DNA of 64,000 nucleotides from Borrelia puertoricensis (GTDB lineage: Bacteria > Spirochaetota > Spirochaetia > Borreliales > Borreliaceae): NCBI RefSeq assembly GCF_023035875.1, contig NZ_CP075391.1:1-64000 (forward strand), given 5' to 3'. This document shows positions 46,208-55,750 of the stretch, piece after piece. Below the pieces are notes generated by a model. The model was not told the DNA's origin, did no database searches, and saw only the letters and a program-made list of their open reading frames with translations. A program made the position numbers and the translations under genes. How positions within the stretch are numbered: the first letter of the stretch is position 1; the number at the start of each line of letters is the position of its first letter.

Positions 46208-47140
46208 TCAATTAATCAATAATTGTATATTACCTTCCAGTTCTACAATCAAGTAAGATACCTTCTGAATTTCTTTACCAGCATTATCGCTTAAACCAAC
46301 AGTGTTCTTTATTGCATCTAAGAGATCTGACTTATCATTTTTTGAGACTAATAATTTTATTTGGTCTTGAATTGTTTTTACTGCATCAGATCTCACTTTT
46401 ATAAAATCTTCCAAAAAAGCAGTAATTTTAGCAAGTTTCTCTACATTCTTGCTAGCCTTAATTTTATTTAAGTTACCATTACTTAAATGAATATCAATAA
46501 TTTTTCTAGTGAAACAGCCAACCTGCCATATGAGCATTAACAAGTTGTCAGCAAGTTTATTCTCAGATATTGTACTATTTTCCTGTGACAAAGGAAGTCC
46601 TTTTTGTAAATTTAACCTATTTAACACCCTCTCCAAATCCCGCACAGTCTCAACATCATGTGCTAAAGCAGCATAAATATCTGCCTGTTGATCTAGAGCA
46701 GCAAATCTTGCGTTTACCTCATTGAAAGGAACTTGCAACGAATGATGATTCGGATTAAATTGACCACGTGCATTGTTAAGTTGTGATCTATAACTAGTTA
46801 CACTTCTCTCAAGTTTAGTGTACACTTCCTCTAAATCGTTCTCTGGTGCATTACCTTGAACTTCTTCTGGTGCTTTTGCTAAATCCTCTCTCTGATCATC
46901 TCCTGAAACTTCTACTGGAACTACTAAGGAATTTTCTACACCACTCCCCCCTGGCACACCACCTTGCAAACTTTCAGCACCTTCCTCTGTTTTGCCTGTT
47001 TTGTCTAAGTTCAAGTAGGTCTTTACAAGATTATCTAAACCCTCTTTAATTGAACCTTGATCTAAGGATATTTTACCTTGTTCACAAGACATCACACCCA
47101 AGCAACACAACGAATAAAAAATTATACTAATTTTCTTCAT
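46208..47140 (-). CDS. Family B lipoprotein (CEQG subgroup)
   Basis: 310 residues; AAAAGGAGAAGTAT before ATG 47140; signal ends LGVMSC (Cys19) then EQGK. Linker acidic, Gly/Val/Glu-rich. Core: NDLEEVYTKLERSVTSYRSQLNNARGQFNPNHHSLQVPFNEVNARF, DIYAALAHDVETVRDLERVLNRLNLQKG, LLMLIWQVGCFTRKIIDIHLSNGNLNKIKASKNVEKLAKITAFLEDFIKVRSDAVKTIQDQIKLLVSKNDKSDLLDAI. Clearly paralogous to the gene at 44980. It has an internal Cys in QVGCFTRK. 47141-47530 on its right holds no gene. Confidence 0.8.
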   Translation of the reverse strand: MKKISIIFYSLCCLGVMSCEQGKISLDQGSIKEGLDNLVKTYLNLDKTGKTEEGAESLQGGVPGGSGVENSLVVPVEVSGDDQREDLAKAPEEVQGNAPENDLEEVYTKLERSVTSYRSQLNNARGQFNPNHHSLQVPFNEVNARFAALDQQADIYAALAHDVETVRDLERVLNRLNLQKGLPLSQENSTISENKLADNLLMLIWQVGCFTRKIIDIHLSNGNLNKIKASKNVEKLAKITAFLEDFIKVRSDAVKTIQDQIKLLVSKNDKSDLLDAIKNTVGLSDNAGKEIQKVSYLIVELEGNIQLLIN

Positions 47141-47530
47141 ATACTTCTCCTTTTTTAAAATTCACATCACATAATATTATATAATATATATTATACTAAT
47201 TATAATATTAAAATTAGTATAACATTAAATTCACAAAAAATAAAACCTATAAGCCAATCTACTGTCAAACTATAATAACAATCTTAAATAATTTGCCTAA
47301 TATAAATATATATTCTAAATTTATTGAATTTAAATTATCCTTCAAACTAGGTTTTTTAATTCTTTGCAAATATTTCGTCCAATATCTCCAAACCAGTTCA
47401 TTACCCAGTCTTGGGTTATACCACACCATATTTTACACTCTATTTCAAAATAACACCACTCTTATTCCATTCACCTTACCTCAAACTCAAAAACATGCAC
47501 TGAAATACTCACGCTCAACTTAATCTACAC

Positions 47531-48268
47531 TTAACAAAGACTCCAAATTGTAACGGCAATTGTACTCATTAAACTAACTGCTCGTCCAATATCTCCCTCA
47601 TAATCAACAAGTTCCTTTATTCCCGATAATACGGCTTCTCTAGTCATTCTTGATTCTAAAAATGTTATTTGTAATTTAATTTTAGACATACAATCTTTGC
47701 TTATATTAATAAATTCTTCTAAACTGGTATAAATTTCACTAAGCCTTGATTCACTCTTGGTAGCTCTAATTTGAGCTAAGTGTCCATCACTTAAATAGTA
47801 ATTTACAACGATTCTGATATAATTCGTAATATTATTTAAAATTACCAATAAACTATGAGCAACACTTGCATCAGTATTGATGAAATAAGGACCGTTGAAA
47901 TCCAATTTACTAAGTACTCTTCCTAATTGTTTAATAACCTCAACATCATACCCAAGCCCAGCATAAACTTTATCTTGTTTATCTGAAGCAAAAAAATCTG
48001 GTGAGATTTTTTTGAAAGGAATATTCAATAAAAGCTTACCTAGATCAAAATGATTGTACGCATCTTTAAGCTCCTCTTTGTAAGAATCTACTCTTGTCTT
48101 TAATGCATAGTAAGCCCTATCTTTGGCACTTATATTAAACGATTGTTGTGAACATTCATTATCTCTTGAGTGGCCCCTTACACTCAATGACTGTTCAACT
48201 GGTTTGTCCTTTGCAAGTCCTTCTAAGTTGTAAGAAATTATACCCATAACTAAACTAGATACTTTCAT
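47531..48268 (-). CDS. Family B protein lacking a lipobox cysteine
   Basis: 245 residues; TAAGGAGGATTGT before ATG 48268. The N-terminus MKVSSLVMGIISYNLEGLAKDKP is a weak, short hydrophobic start without Cys, so lipidation should fail; it may be secreted, periplasmic or unexported. The rest is a normal family member: YYALKTRVDSYKEELKDAYNHFDLGKLLLNIPFKKISPDFF, DKVYAGLGYDVEVIKQLGRVLSKLDFNGP, ILNNITNYIRIVVNYYLSDGHLAQIRATKSESRLSEIYTSLEEFI. The first part of the signal may have been lost. 48269-48598 contains no gene. Confidence 0.75.
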   Translation of the reverse strand: MKVSSLVMGIISYNLEGLAKDKPVEQSLSVRGHSRDNECSQQSFNISAKDRAYYALKTRVDSYKEELKDAYNHFDLGKLLLNIPFKKISPDFFASDKQDKVYAGLGYDVEVIKQLGRVLSKLDFNGPYFINTDASVAHSLLVILNNITNYIRIVVNYYLSDGHLAQIRATKSESRLSEIYTSLEEFINISKDCMSKIKLQITFLESRMTREAVLSGIKELVDYEGDIGRAVSLMSTIAVTIWSLC

Positions 48269-48598
48269 ACAATCCTCCTTATTATAGCCTGTTTACTACA
48301 TAATAATATATATTTTATAGTAATTAATACATACTTATGCTAAGTATAAATATATCAATAATTTAATGAAAAATTATAATTTTAATTGCAACATAAACTG
48401 AATAAACCTTCCCTAAAGCCTTTTTATTACGCATAAATAATTCAATATCTATCTATACTAAAACATTTTAATACCTAATATTATATAATATAATTACATT
48501 TATACAAGTTAGATCTTATGCTAATGGGATAATTAAAGATTACTTAAAAAGTTAAAGTGCCACAAAGCAAATTGAAGACTCAAAAAAAATTACAGTAT

Positions 48599-49411
48599 TT
48601 AGTTCCCAATAAAACACAAAATTATATCTACTATTCTTTTCATAATGACATAAAGTAAATTAATAGTATCTCTATTAATCGAAGCACTTAATTCAACAAG
48701 ATCTCCATGCCTAAGACCATCGACTTGTCCAACAATATCATTAGTAAGTCTCTCCAAAACAAAATCCCTATCAGCATTCTTAACAGCTATTTTGATTAAC
48801 GCCTTTGAAAGTTGTTTTATAAACTGCATCCTATAATCCATAGCCGCACCTAAATAAAAATTAATTTTAGTAAGCTCTTCAGCTGTTTTATTAACCTTAA
48901 GACGCTCTAAGGTTGCCTCATCTAAGTTATCATTTAAAAGCGTCTTGAGCAATCTTGCACTATCTGATATATACTCTAATAATCGGGAAGCCTGAAATAA
49001 ATCTTGATTAAAAATATTAACGTCCAAGTTCAATGTATACAATATTAACTTAAGACTATTAATAGCAGTGGGATTATAATTTAAACCTTCATAAATGAAA
49101 TCTGCATTACTATAGACTGGAAATATTTGTGATATAGGAAATTCAAATACAAGCTTATAATCTAAACCTTTAAATGTTCTACTACTGAGAAACTCTTTAT
49201 ACTCATTTACCATTTTGTAAAGTTTATAAAAAGCTACATGTCTGGAATCAACCTCTATCTGTTCTACCAGTCTTAAACCCATTCTTTGATCACATGGACC
49301 TAAATTTTTTTTCAAATTGCTGTCTACTTCGTCAAATCTTGAACCGTCCGGGTCTCCTTGCTCACAAGCCAGTATAACTAATATATACAATACCATACCA
49401 ACTTTTCTCAT
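48599..49411 (-). CDS. Family B lipoprotein (CEQG subgroup)
   Basis: 270 residues; AGGAGAAAT before ATG 49411; a very short signal, MRKVGMVLYILVILAC (Cys16), then EQGD. Core: FYKLYKMVNEYKEFLSSRTF, YKLVFEFPISQIFPVYSNADFIYEGLNYNPTAINSLKLILYTLNLD, LLEYISDSARLLKTLLNDNLDEATLERLKVNKTAEELTKINFYLGAAMDYRMQFIKQLSKALIKIAVKNADRDFVLERL. The usual YA(S/A/G)L is YEGL here. It ends in a hydrophobic LLYVIMKRIVDIILCFIGN. Confidence 0.78.
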   Translation of the reverse strand: MRKVGMVLYILVILACEQGDPDGSRFDEVDSNLKKNLGPCDQRMGLRLVEQIEVDSRHVAFYKLYKMVNEYKEFLSSRTFKGLDYKLVFEFPISQIFPVYSNADFIYEGLNYNPTAINSLKLILYTLNLDVNIFNQDLFQASRLLEYISDSARLLKTLLNDNLDEATLERLKVNKTAEELTKINFYLGAAMDYRMQFIKQLSKALIKIAVKNADRDFVLERLTNDIVGQVDGLRHGDLVELSASINRDTINLLYVIMKRIVDIILCFIGN

Positions 49412-49468
49412 AATATTTCTCCTCTTAAATACATAAATTATTCATCTATGAATAGAATAATAATAAAA

Positions 49469-50278
49469 CTAAGGCATAACTTTTGTAATCTGAGTAACTA
49501 ATTTTTGAATATCTCTTACCAAATCACCAATATCACCAATTTTGCTCTTAATTTTGCCATCATTAACAATCTTTTTAAGCTCAGCTTCCATTAATTGTCT
49601 ATTATCTCTGACTACGGCTGCCCCACTTATAACCTTTCTAAAATCTCTAATTAGCTCGTCTCTTGATTGCATAAACGAAAATAGCCAAGAAGTAATCTGC
49701 GAAATATTCTCTATTGTCGCTGCACTGCTAATCCTAACTTCATTTAATTTGTTATCACTCAAACTATTCTCTAAAAGGAAATTATAATATGAAACCTGTT
49801 CTAAATTAAATAACAACATAGAAGCAATGGTTATATCTCTATTTTCCTTATGGGAACCTGGTCTTAAGTCTAATTTAGCAAGTATGTTCTTTAATGCTTG
49901 CATAAGTGTAAGATCACACCCTAAAGCTATATAAATGCTGTAACTCTTACTATTCTTAACTATACCATCATTTGTAATACCATAGCCTGACAATTGCTGA
50001 ACAATAGAATTTTTAGAAGCATCAATTACAAAAGGTACATTAAATGAATTACCTAAATATTCATATGCAATCTGATTTCTAAAATACTCTACTAACGACT
50101 TCAAATCATTATAAGCTTCACTTAGTGTATCTTGTAAAAACGGTACCAGCATAGACATTGAGAAAGGTTCTCCAGTTCTTCTACCTTCCATGAATACTGT
50201 GTCACTCCCACCACCAGCAACACATCCCAACACTAAACCCACCATGCACAATATCATACTAAACCTTTTCATACTCAT
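49469..50278 (-). CDS. Family B lipoprotein
   Basis: 269 residues from ATG 50278 (AGAGGAGAATTTGT upstream); longer frames to 50344 only translate the leader. Signal ends GLVLGC (Cys19). Core: LSEAYNDLKSLVEYFRNQIAYEYLGNSFNVPFVI, KSYSIYIALGCDLTLMQALKNILAKLDLRPG, MLLFNLEQVSYYNFLLENSLSDNKLNEVRISSAATIENISQITSWLFSFMQSRDELIRDFRKVISGAA. The YDV of the motif is replaced by CDL. 50345-50623 has no gene. Confidence 0.77.
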   Translation of the reverse strand: MSMKRFSMILCMVGLVLGCVAGGGSDTVFMEGRRTGEPFSMSMLVPFLQDTLSEAYNDLKSLVEYFRNQIAYEYLGNSFNVPFVIDASKNSIVQQLSGYGITNDGIVKNSKSYSIYIALGCDLTLMQALKNILAKLDLRPGSHKENRDITIASMLLFNLEQVSYYNFLLENSLSDNKLNEVRISSAATIENISQITSWLFSFMQSRDELIRDFRKVISGAAVVRDNRQLMEAELKKIVNDGKIKSKIGDIGDLVRDIQKLVTQITKVMP

Positions 50279-50623
50279 ACAAATTCTCCTCTTAATTATC
50301 TCACATATGTATAACATACAGCATATAATACTTATTATATACACCCTAAATTCTCTTAAATAAAAGATTTTCTCTTATAAACCAATTAATCATTCTTCTT
50401 TATTTGAAAAATATAAACCTTTAACCTCAAAATCCTTACTTGCACTTATAAAAACTAAAGTAAAAATCATCCTCTATTAAGCAATAATCATATCACGCTC
50501 AAACAATGCTATAATATTAAACAATAAGATCATGAATATTATGGAACAGACTATTTAAGTATTACGTACTAGTTAGCAAAAATACCCCCATTTGACACCT
50601 TTACAACATTTTCCTGAAACTCA

Positions 50624-51223
50624 TCATAAAAGATCAACTAACTCTATGATATCAAATAAAAGATAATGAATATTGCGCATCCCCTTATTAAGCCTTGCAT
50701 CCGAATTAGAGATAACTCTATTTAACTCATTTAATATATCATCTTCATTAGTTTTTGATGCAGCCGATAATATAACGGACTTAAGTTGAGGTACTAAATC
50801 TTTTACCATCTCTATAAACTGAACTAAATACTGAGTAATTATATTAAGGTCCTTTATATCTCTAGACTTAAGCATTTCTAATTTTATCTTATTTAAAACA
50901 TCCTCAAAAAGAGTCTGAATTGAATGCGCAATATGCATTAACCCGTTTAATAAATTAGTAACAACTCTTGTATCTCTATCACCTAAATGTTTAAAGTTCA
51001 ACTTATCAAACACTTTACCTAAGCTACAAATAACCTCAACATCATACCCTAATGCCTCATAAACTTCACCCATATCTGATGGATAATAAACCTCATTTAA
51101 TGCTCCCTTGAAATAAACATTCAACTCTTTGGGATAAAATGCAACTCGTTTATCTTCAAGTTCTTCTTTAAATCTTATCAGTACATTAGTAAGGCTCTCA
51201 AAAACTGTATCTACTTCATTCAT
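50624..51223 (-). CDS. Family B protein without signal peptide (copy 1)
   Basis: 199 residues from ATG 51223 (AAAAAGGAGAAATGT directly upstream). It starts straight into the helical domain (MNEVDTVFESLTNVLIRFKEEL) with no hydrophobic N-terminus or lipobox. The frame extends to 51277 but that part is only leader and ribosome site. Core: GEVYEALGYDVEVICSLGKVFDKLNFKHLGDRDTRVV, LMHIAHSIQTLFEDVLNKIKLEMLKSRDIKDLNIITQYLVQFIEMVKDL, ILSAASKTNEDDILNELNRVI. It should be cytoplasmic unless exported by another route. Confidence 0.8.
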   Translation of the reverse strand: MNEVDTVFESLTNVLIRFKEELEDKRVAFYPKELNVYFKGALNEVYYPSDMGEVYEALGYDVEVICSLGKVFDKLNFKHLGDRDTRVVTNLLNGLMHIAHSIQTLFEDVLNKIKLEMLKSRDIKDLNIITQYLVQFIEMVKDLVPQLKSVILSAASKTNEDDILNELNRVISNSDARLNKGMRNIHYLLFDIIELVDLL

Positions 51224-51405
51224 ACATTTCTCCTTTTTCCTACACATACCATCTACTATTTTGTCGCGTTCACACATTTATTAACATATTTATTATTTAT
51301 ATTATTTATAATTAAATATATAATATATTACATAATTAATATTAACCCTTATGAAAATTCTCTCTCACTTAAAAAACTAAAAAAATAGCAATTTCCTGCA
51401 ATTTA

Positions 51406-52014
51406 TTATAAAAGATCAATTAACTCCATGATATCAAATAAAAGATAATGAATACTACGCATTCCCCTATTAAGCTTTGCATCTGAACTAGAGACAATTT
51501 TATTTAACTCATTTAATATATCATCTTCATTGGTCTTTGATGCAGCTGATAATATAATATCCTTAACCTGAGACATCAAATCTTTTACCATCTCTATAAA
51601 CTGAACTAGATACTGAATAATTTTCTCAAAGTCACATACATCTCTAGACTTAAGCATCTCTAATTTTGTTTGGTTTAAAACATCCTTAAAGAGTGTCTGA
51701 ATTGAATATGCAACACGCATTAAACCGTTTAAAAAATTAGTAACAACCCTTGTATCTCTATCGCTTACATGTCTGAAGTTTAATTTATCAAAAATTGTAC
51801 CTAATTTACCCATGATTTCAAAATCATATCTCAACATCGTATAAATTTTGTCCCGATCTGACTGATAATAAACGATATTTTCTAATGTTCCCTTGAAATC
51901 AATACTTAATTGAGCCTCTTTGGAAATAAATGCAGCCCGTTCACTCTCAAGTTCTTCTCTGAACTCGATTAATATCCTTCGAAGATCATTAAAAACTTGA
52001 TCTTTTCCAGCCAT
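51406..52014 (-). CDS. Family B protein without signal peptide (copy 2)
   Basis: 202 residues from ATG 52014 (AAAAAGGAGAAATAT). Direct paralogue of the gene to its left: shares RDTRVVTN-LNGLM, SIQTLF-DVLN, KLEMLKSRD, QYLVQFIEMVKDL and SAASKTNEDDILNELN, and ends RSIHYLLFDIMELIDLL. Also leaderless: MAGKDQVFNDLRRILIEFREELESERAAF. Both copies keep the leaderless design after duplication, so loss of export looks selected, not accidental. Confidence 0.8.
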   Translation of the reverse strand: MAGKDQVFNDLRRILIEFREELESERAAFISKEAQLSIDFKGTLENIVYYQSDRDKIYTMLRYDFEIMGKLGTIFDKLNFRHVSDRDTRVVTNFLNGLMRVAYSIQTLFKDVLNQTKLEMLKSRDVCDFEKIIQYLVQFIEMVKDLMSQVKDIILSAASKTNEDDILNELNKIVSSSDAKLNRGMRSIHYLLFDIMELIDLL

Positions 52015-52203
52015 ATATTTCTCCTTTTTTTTTACACACACACCATTTACAACTAGTCTACTACTAGAATATATATTATATAATATAATTAAAATTTATT
52101 ACTTTAATCTTAAAAAGATAATTTCCCTCTCAGAATTAGCATAAATTTAAATTACTAAATAACCAAAATTCATTAAAAAATGAAAATATCCAAAATAAAG
52201 TAG

Positions 52204-52231
52204 ACAAAAAATAGACTTTTGTCTATTTTAA
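52204..52231 (-). terminator. Terminator of the next minus-strand gene
   Basis: On the minus strand AAATAGAC-AAAA-GTCTATTT followed by TTTG. Confidence 0.75.
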
Positions 52232-52258
52232 ATAATCACAAATAACTCTAAATACTAT

Positions 52259-53002
52259 TTAACTATCCCACTTAAATGTATCTTTAAGTTTAAATTCAAT
52301 TTTAAACACATTGTCTACAAGCCTAACTAAAATCTCTTTTGAGAGATCGCCTTGCTCGTCACTAAGCGTCTTTAAATAATTTATCATGGCTGATTTATCA
52401 CCTCGCTTTGCTGCTGCTGTTTTTATTACTCTTCTAATTTTAGACATCACATCGACCCTTCCTTGAACAAACTGATCTAGATAATAAGTAATCTTATCAA
52501 GCAAATCAACAAGACCTAACTCAAGAAGAAAACTGTTCCTAATTCTAGCTAATCTTCTCTTACTTAAATGCTTATGGAACAATTTAATTGCTAAGTCTGT
52601 AATACTAGTTAAATGATTCAAAATACTAACAGCAATAGCAATATCATTAGAATTGCTTTTGTCTTTCAAATCTAATGTATCAAATACCTCTCTCAATCGC
52701 TCAATAACTTTAGAATTATTCCCTAGTGTAGTAGCAATGCTACGCTTGGTAGCCTTTTCTTCAGCTAGTAATAATACAGAAGGATAAGTTTGATCTTTAA
52801 ATAATAAAATACTATCCAGATGAACTGACTCAAGCTCAGCTATAAGTTTTCTCCTGTAATTATCGACTTTACTTTTGAATTTACTGTAAGCCCGATGCGC
52901 TTTTGGGCTTAAGAATGATTCACAGTCTGATGTACACGACAAACACATCATTAAAAACAAACTCAAAACACTAATTACCCATACCACACTAAGTATCTTC
53001 AT
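52259..53002 (-). CDS. Family B lipoprotein
   Basis: 247 residues from ATG 53002; AAGGAGAG is nine bases upstream, whereas ATG 53008 almost touches it. Signal hydrophobic to LMMCLSC; anchor Cys20 or Cys23, with a further Cys at TSDCES. Core: KAHRAYSKFKSKVDNYRRKLIAELESVHLDSILLFK, RSIATTLGNNSKVIERLREVFDTLDLKDK (the YA(S/A)L block is degenerate: ATTLGNN), LNHLTSITDLAIKLFHKHLSKRRLARIRNSF, YYLDQFVQGRVDVMSKIRRVIKTAAAKRGD. Strongly basic in the middle. Confidence 0.76.
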   Translation of the reverse strand: MKILSVVWVISVLSLFLMMCLSCTSDCESFLSPKAHRAYSKFKSKVDNYRRKLIAELESVHLDSILLFKDQTYPSVLLLAEEKATKRSIATTLGNNSKVIERLREVFDTLDLKDKSNSNDIAIAVSILNHLTSITDLAIKLFHKHLSKRRLARIRNSFLLELGLVDLLDKITYYLDQFVQGRVDVMSKIRRVIKTAAAKRGDKSAMINYLKTLSDEQGDLSKEILVRLVDNVFKIEFKLKDTFKWDS

Positions 53003-53009
53003 ATACATA

Positions 53010-53682
53010 CTCTCCTTTTTTCACCTATACAGCATTTGTATATCTTTTTTATAAATCCACTGCTGCGACTAATGTAATTTTATATTCAATTATAGACTAA
53101 AGCTAATATCAACTTCAAATTTACTATTTAAGCACAACTTTTAACTAACTCCTTAACTGAAACAACAGTGATACGCTAATAGCATTACTATCTATATTGG
53201 TAATCTGACAAGCTGAAATTGCAATATTATGTAAAGAAAATAACATATCATAACTTAAACCTAAAAACTTTTTCATGATTCCCTTAATAAAGAGTTGTAT
53301 ACACACATAGGTGCCAGTTACTCTGTAACTCACTTAATATTTTATATATCTTATATAAATTTAATCAAATTAAGAGCAGCAGAAATTGTAACACCCTCTC
53401 CAAGCACCAAAAACCTGTCGACCTATGATGTATAACCGAAATTGCAAGAGAATATAAATAATACCAACATAAAAAAGTAAATTTTAACATTTTTACAAAA
53501 TTTTCATGCAAAAAACTAAAAAAATACCTAAAAGATACAAATTTAATCATACTTTTAGGCATATACAAACTAAAGGAGAATAACAAAGTAAAGGACAAAG
53601 TACTTTAAACCACATTGTACGCGTTTAAAAGGACAAAATAAAACACAAAAAGTCCAAACACTTTTTGCTACTTAAATATTAT
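53010..53682. other. Intergenic stretch with unresolved scraps
   Basis: Two minus-strand frames (53145-53333 and 53365-53598) contain fragments such as SLHNIAISACQITNIDSNA and GEGVTISAALNLIKFI, which look like membrane-helix pieces, but no ribosome site or complete gene is visible. Possibly duplicated scraps of one lost gene. Confidence 0.4.
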
Positions 53683-54384
53683 TTAACTATCTTTGAAATC
53701 CTCCCTAGACATTTCTCTTACAAAAGGAACACTTGATTTAATCATCCCATCATCAATAATATTCTTTAACTTTTGCAAAATATTTTGGTTGGCAATAGCT
53801 AGATCTATTGTCAATTTCCGCCCCATCACTTGCGAAACTGCCTCTTCTCCCATAGCCATTGCCCTTTTCAAATTAAAAGTGATTATAGAAATAATACCTG
53901 CATTTCTGATGATACTATTTCCAGTCAAATTTGCATCACTCGAATGCTCATTAAGGATTTCATCAATTGGTTCTGTAAATTCCTTGAAAAGACATAATAA
54001 ATCATAAACTATCTCTGTATCTCCAGCCGTGTAATCATAGGATAAGTCTAATCTCTTAGAGATTTTAGCCAATTTTTTGCTGACTGTAACATAATATCCA
54101 AACACATTATAAACATTAATCTTAGACTCTAAACGTTGAAACAATGGTATAAATTTATAAAAAGGAATATTAAAATTATAATTGTTTTGTTGAAAATTAA
54201 TGATTGCATTGTTAAATTCATCTTTAAATGTTTTTACTGCTCCATTAAGTAAACTGCAAGCATTATCTCTCACTTCAATGTCTCTTTGGGATAGATTTGA
54301 GAAGTTATAAAGAAAATTATAAAACAGTATAGTCACAATAAATGATATAAAAAAAATACCAAGTATAACACATATTTTCTTCAC
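53683..54384 (-). CDS. Family B protein with uncleaved membrane anchor
   Basis: 233 residues; AAGGGGAATGC before ATG 54384. The N-terminus MKKICVILGIFFISFIVTIL is a long hydrophobic helix; its only Cys is at position 5, too early for a lipobox. An inner-membrane anchor facing the periplasm is more likely than lipidation. Core: LLNGAVKTFKDEFNNAIINFQQNNYNFNIPFYKFIPLF, INVYNVFGYYVTVSKKLAKISKRLDLSYD, LLCLFKEFTEPIDEILNEHSSDANLTGN, LKRAMAMGEEAVSQVMGRKL. The YA(S/A)L-x-YD block is degraded to YNVFGYYV. Last member before the nrd operon. 54385-54733 has no gene. Confidence 0.72.
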   Translation of the reverse strand: MKKICVILGIFFISFIVTILFYNFLYNFSNLSQRDIEVRDNACSLLNGAVKTFKDEFNNAIINFQQNNYNFNIPFYKFIPLFQRLESKINVYNVFGYYVTVSKKLAKISKRLDLSYDYTAGDTEIVYDLLCLFKEFTEPIDEILNEHSSDANLTGNSIIRNAGIISIITFNLKRAMAMGEEAVSQVMGRKLTIDLAIANQNILQKLKNIIDDGMIKSSVPFVREMSREDFKDS

Positions 54385-54733
54385 AAAGCATTCCCCTTCT
54401 CAAAATCATATAATATACTAACATCAATAACTATATAATATATCTTGATATTTATCATTATATAATAAAATTACATTTATAAAACAGTTTAATTTAAAAA
54501 AATTATTAAAAAATTATACAAATTATTACATTTTCTTAACCACTCTAACAAACAAGCAAATACAATGAACTAAAACCCACTAGAAGAGGATTTTTAATTC
54601 AAATTAAATACAAACCAAATTCGAAAATTCATATAAAACTTTAAAAAAAGAGACAAAAAAACATAAAAAAAGTTAAAAACTTCAAACCAAAAGTTAAAAT
54701 TAAAAAAGTTAAAATCAAAATAGGAAATAAAAT

Positions 54734-55699
54734 TCATGCAAAATCATCATCCTGCAATGGCTCAATTTTCATGGGCTTTATGTAACCATTACCTTTAGTA
54801 GAGAAAAAATCATGAGTTTTAGTATCAGTTCTAAGACCATTTAAAACCAAAGGATTAACATCAATATCTTGAATGTTAAATGTAGGTTCAAAACCTAAAT
54901 TCATCAAAGCCTTGTCAGCATTATACCTAACAAAAACATCAACAGCGGATTCAAGACCAATAGATGAATATAAGTCTTTAGTATATGCCTTTTCTAGATC
55001 ATAAAGCCTATCTAAGATTAACATAGACTCTTTGTAAGCAAGTACTTGTTCTCTAGAAGTCATTTTATCAAACTCTTCTTGTGCCAAGAGACCAACGAAT
55101 ACTCCATGAACAGATTCATCACGCAATATCAAATTAATAATTTCACCACTATTAACCATCTTACCTTGACCTGAGAGATAGAGTGGATAAAAAAATCCAG
55201 AATAAAATAAAAACGTTTCAAGAAACACAGAAGTACACAAAGCTTTATATAAACTCATTCTATCGTGTATACTGTTATACTTACCCAAGATCAGATCTAA
55301 TTTATCTTGAAAATTTTTATAAGTTTTTACCCAATCAAATATATAATCTATTCGCTCTATGTTTGATAAACTTGAGAATATACTACTATAACTCTTAGCA
55401 TGCATATGCTCCATAGCACCCATAAACCCAAGAACAGGCTTATAATCCAAATTATCTATTGCCAAAGCTATACGAGGCATACCAACAGAACCTTGTTCTG
55501 TATCTAATAATGTAAGTCCACCTAAAACCTTCTCATAAACATCCCGCTCCTCGATATCTAAGGAATTCCAAACCAACTTATCATCAGAGATAGGAATCTC
55601 TTCATCTACCCAAAATTGTCTTATATTTTGGTCCCAAAACATCTTGGTATAACCATTATTTAATCTATTCCAATTTATAGCTTCTCTATTCATATTCAT
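54734..55699 (-). CDS. nrdF: Class Ib ribonucleotide reductase, small (beta) subunit NrdF
   Basis: 321 residues. It carries the dimetal-tyrosyl cofactor that starts the radical for NrdE. The ligands line up with class Ib enzymes: Asp66 (LLDTEQGS), Glu97 and His100 (MEHMHAKSY), radical Tyr104, Glu161 (LETFLFYSGFFYPLYL), Glu195 and His198 (RDESVHG). The C-terminus ends in an acidic tail (EPLQDDDFA), as used for docking to the large subunit. AGGAG lies nine bases before ATG 55699. Last gene of the thyX-nrdI-nrdE-nrdF operon, 51 bases after nrdE. Lyme borreliae lack these genes; relapsing-fever species carry them on a plasmid. Confidence 0.97.
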   Translation of the reverse strand: MNMNREAINWNRLNNGYTKMFWDQNIRQFWVDEEIPISDDKLVWNSLDIEERDVYEKVLGGLTLLDTEQGSVGMPRIALAIDNLDYKPVLGFMGAMEHMHAKSYSSIFSSLSNIERIDYIFDWVKTYKNFQDKLDLILGKYNSIHDRMSLYKALCTSVFLETFLFYSGFFYPLYLSGQGKMVNSGEIINLILRDESVHGVFVGLLAQEEFDKMTSREQVLAYKESMLILDRLYDLEKAYTKDLYSSIGLESAVDVFVRYNADKALMNLGFEPTFNIQDIDVNPLVLNGLRTDTKTHDFFSTKGNGYIKPMKIEPLQDDDFA

Positions 55700-55750
55700 T
55701 TAACAATTCTCCTAAATAGTATATTACATGTATATGTAATATAATTGCAT

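Noticed and set aside
53145..53598. Two small minus-strand membrane-protein genes
   Set aside because: Fragments look protein-like, but neither has a ribosome site or a complete hydrophobic-domain layout.
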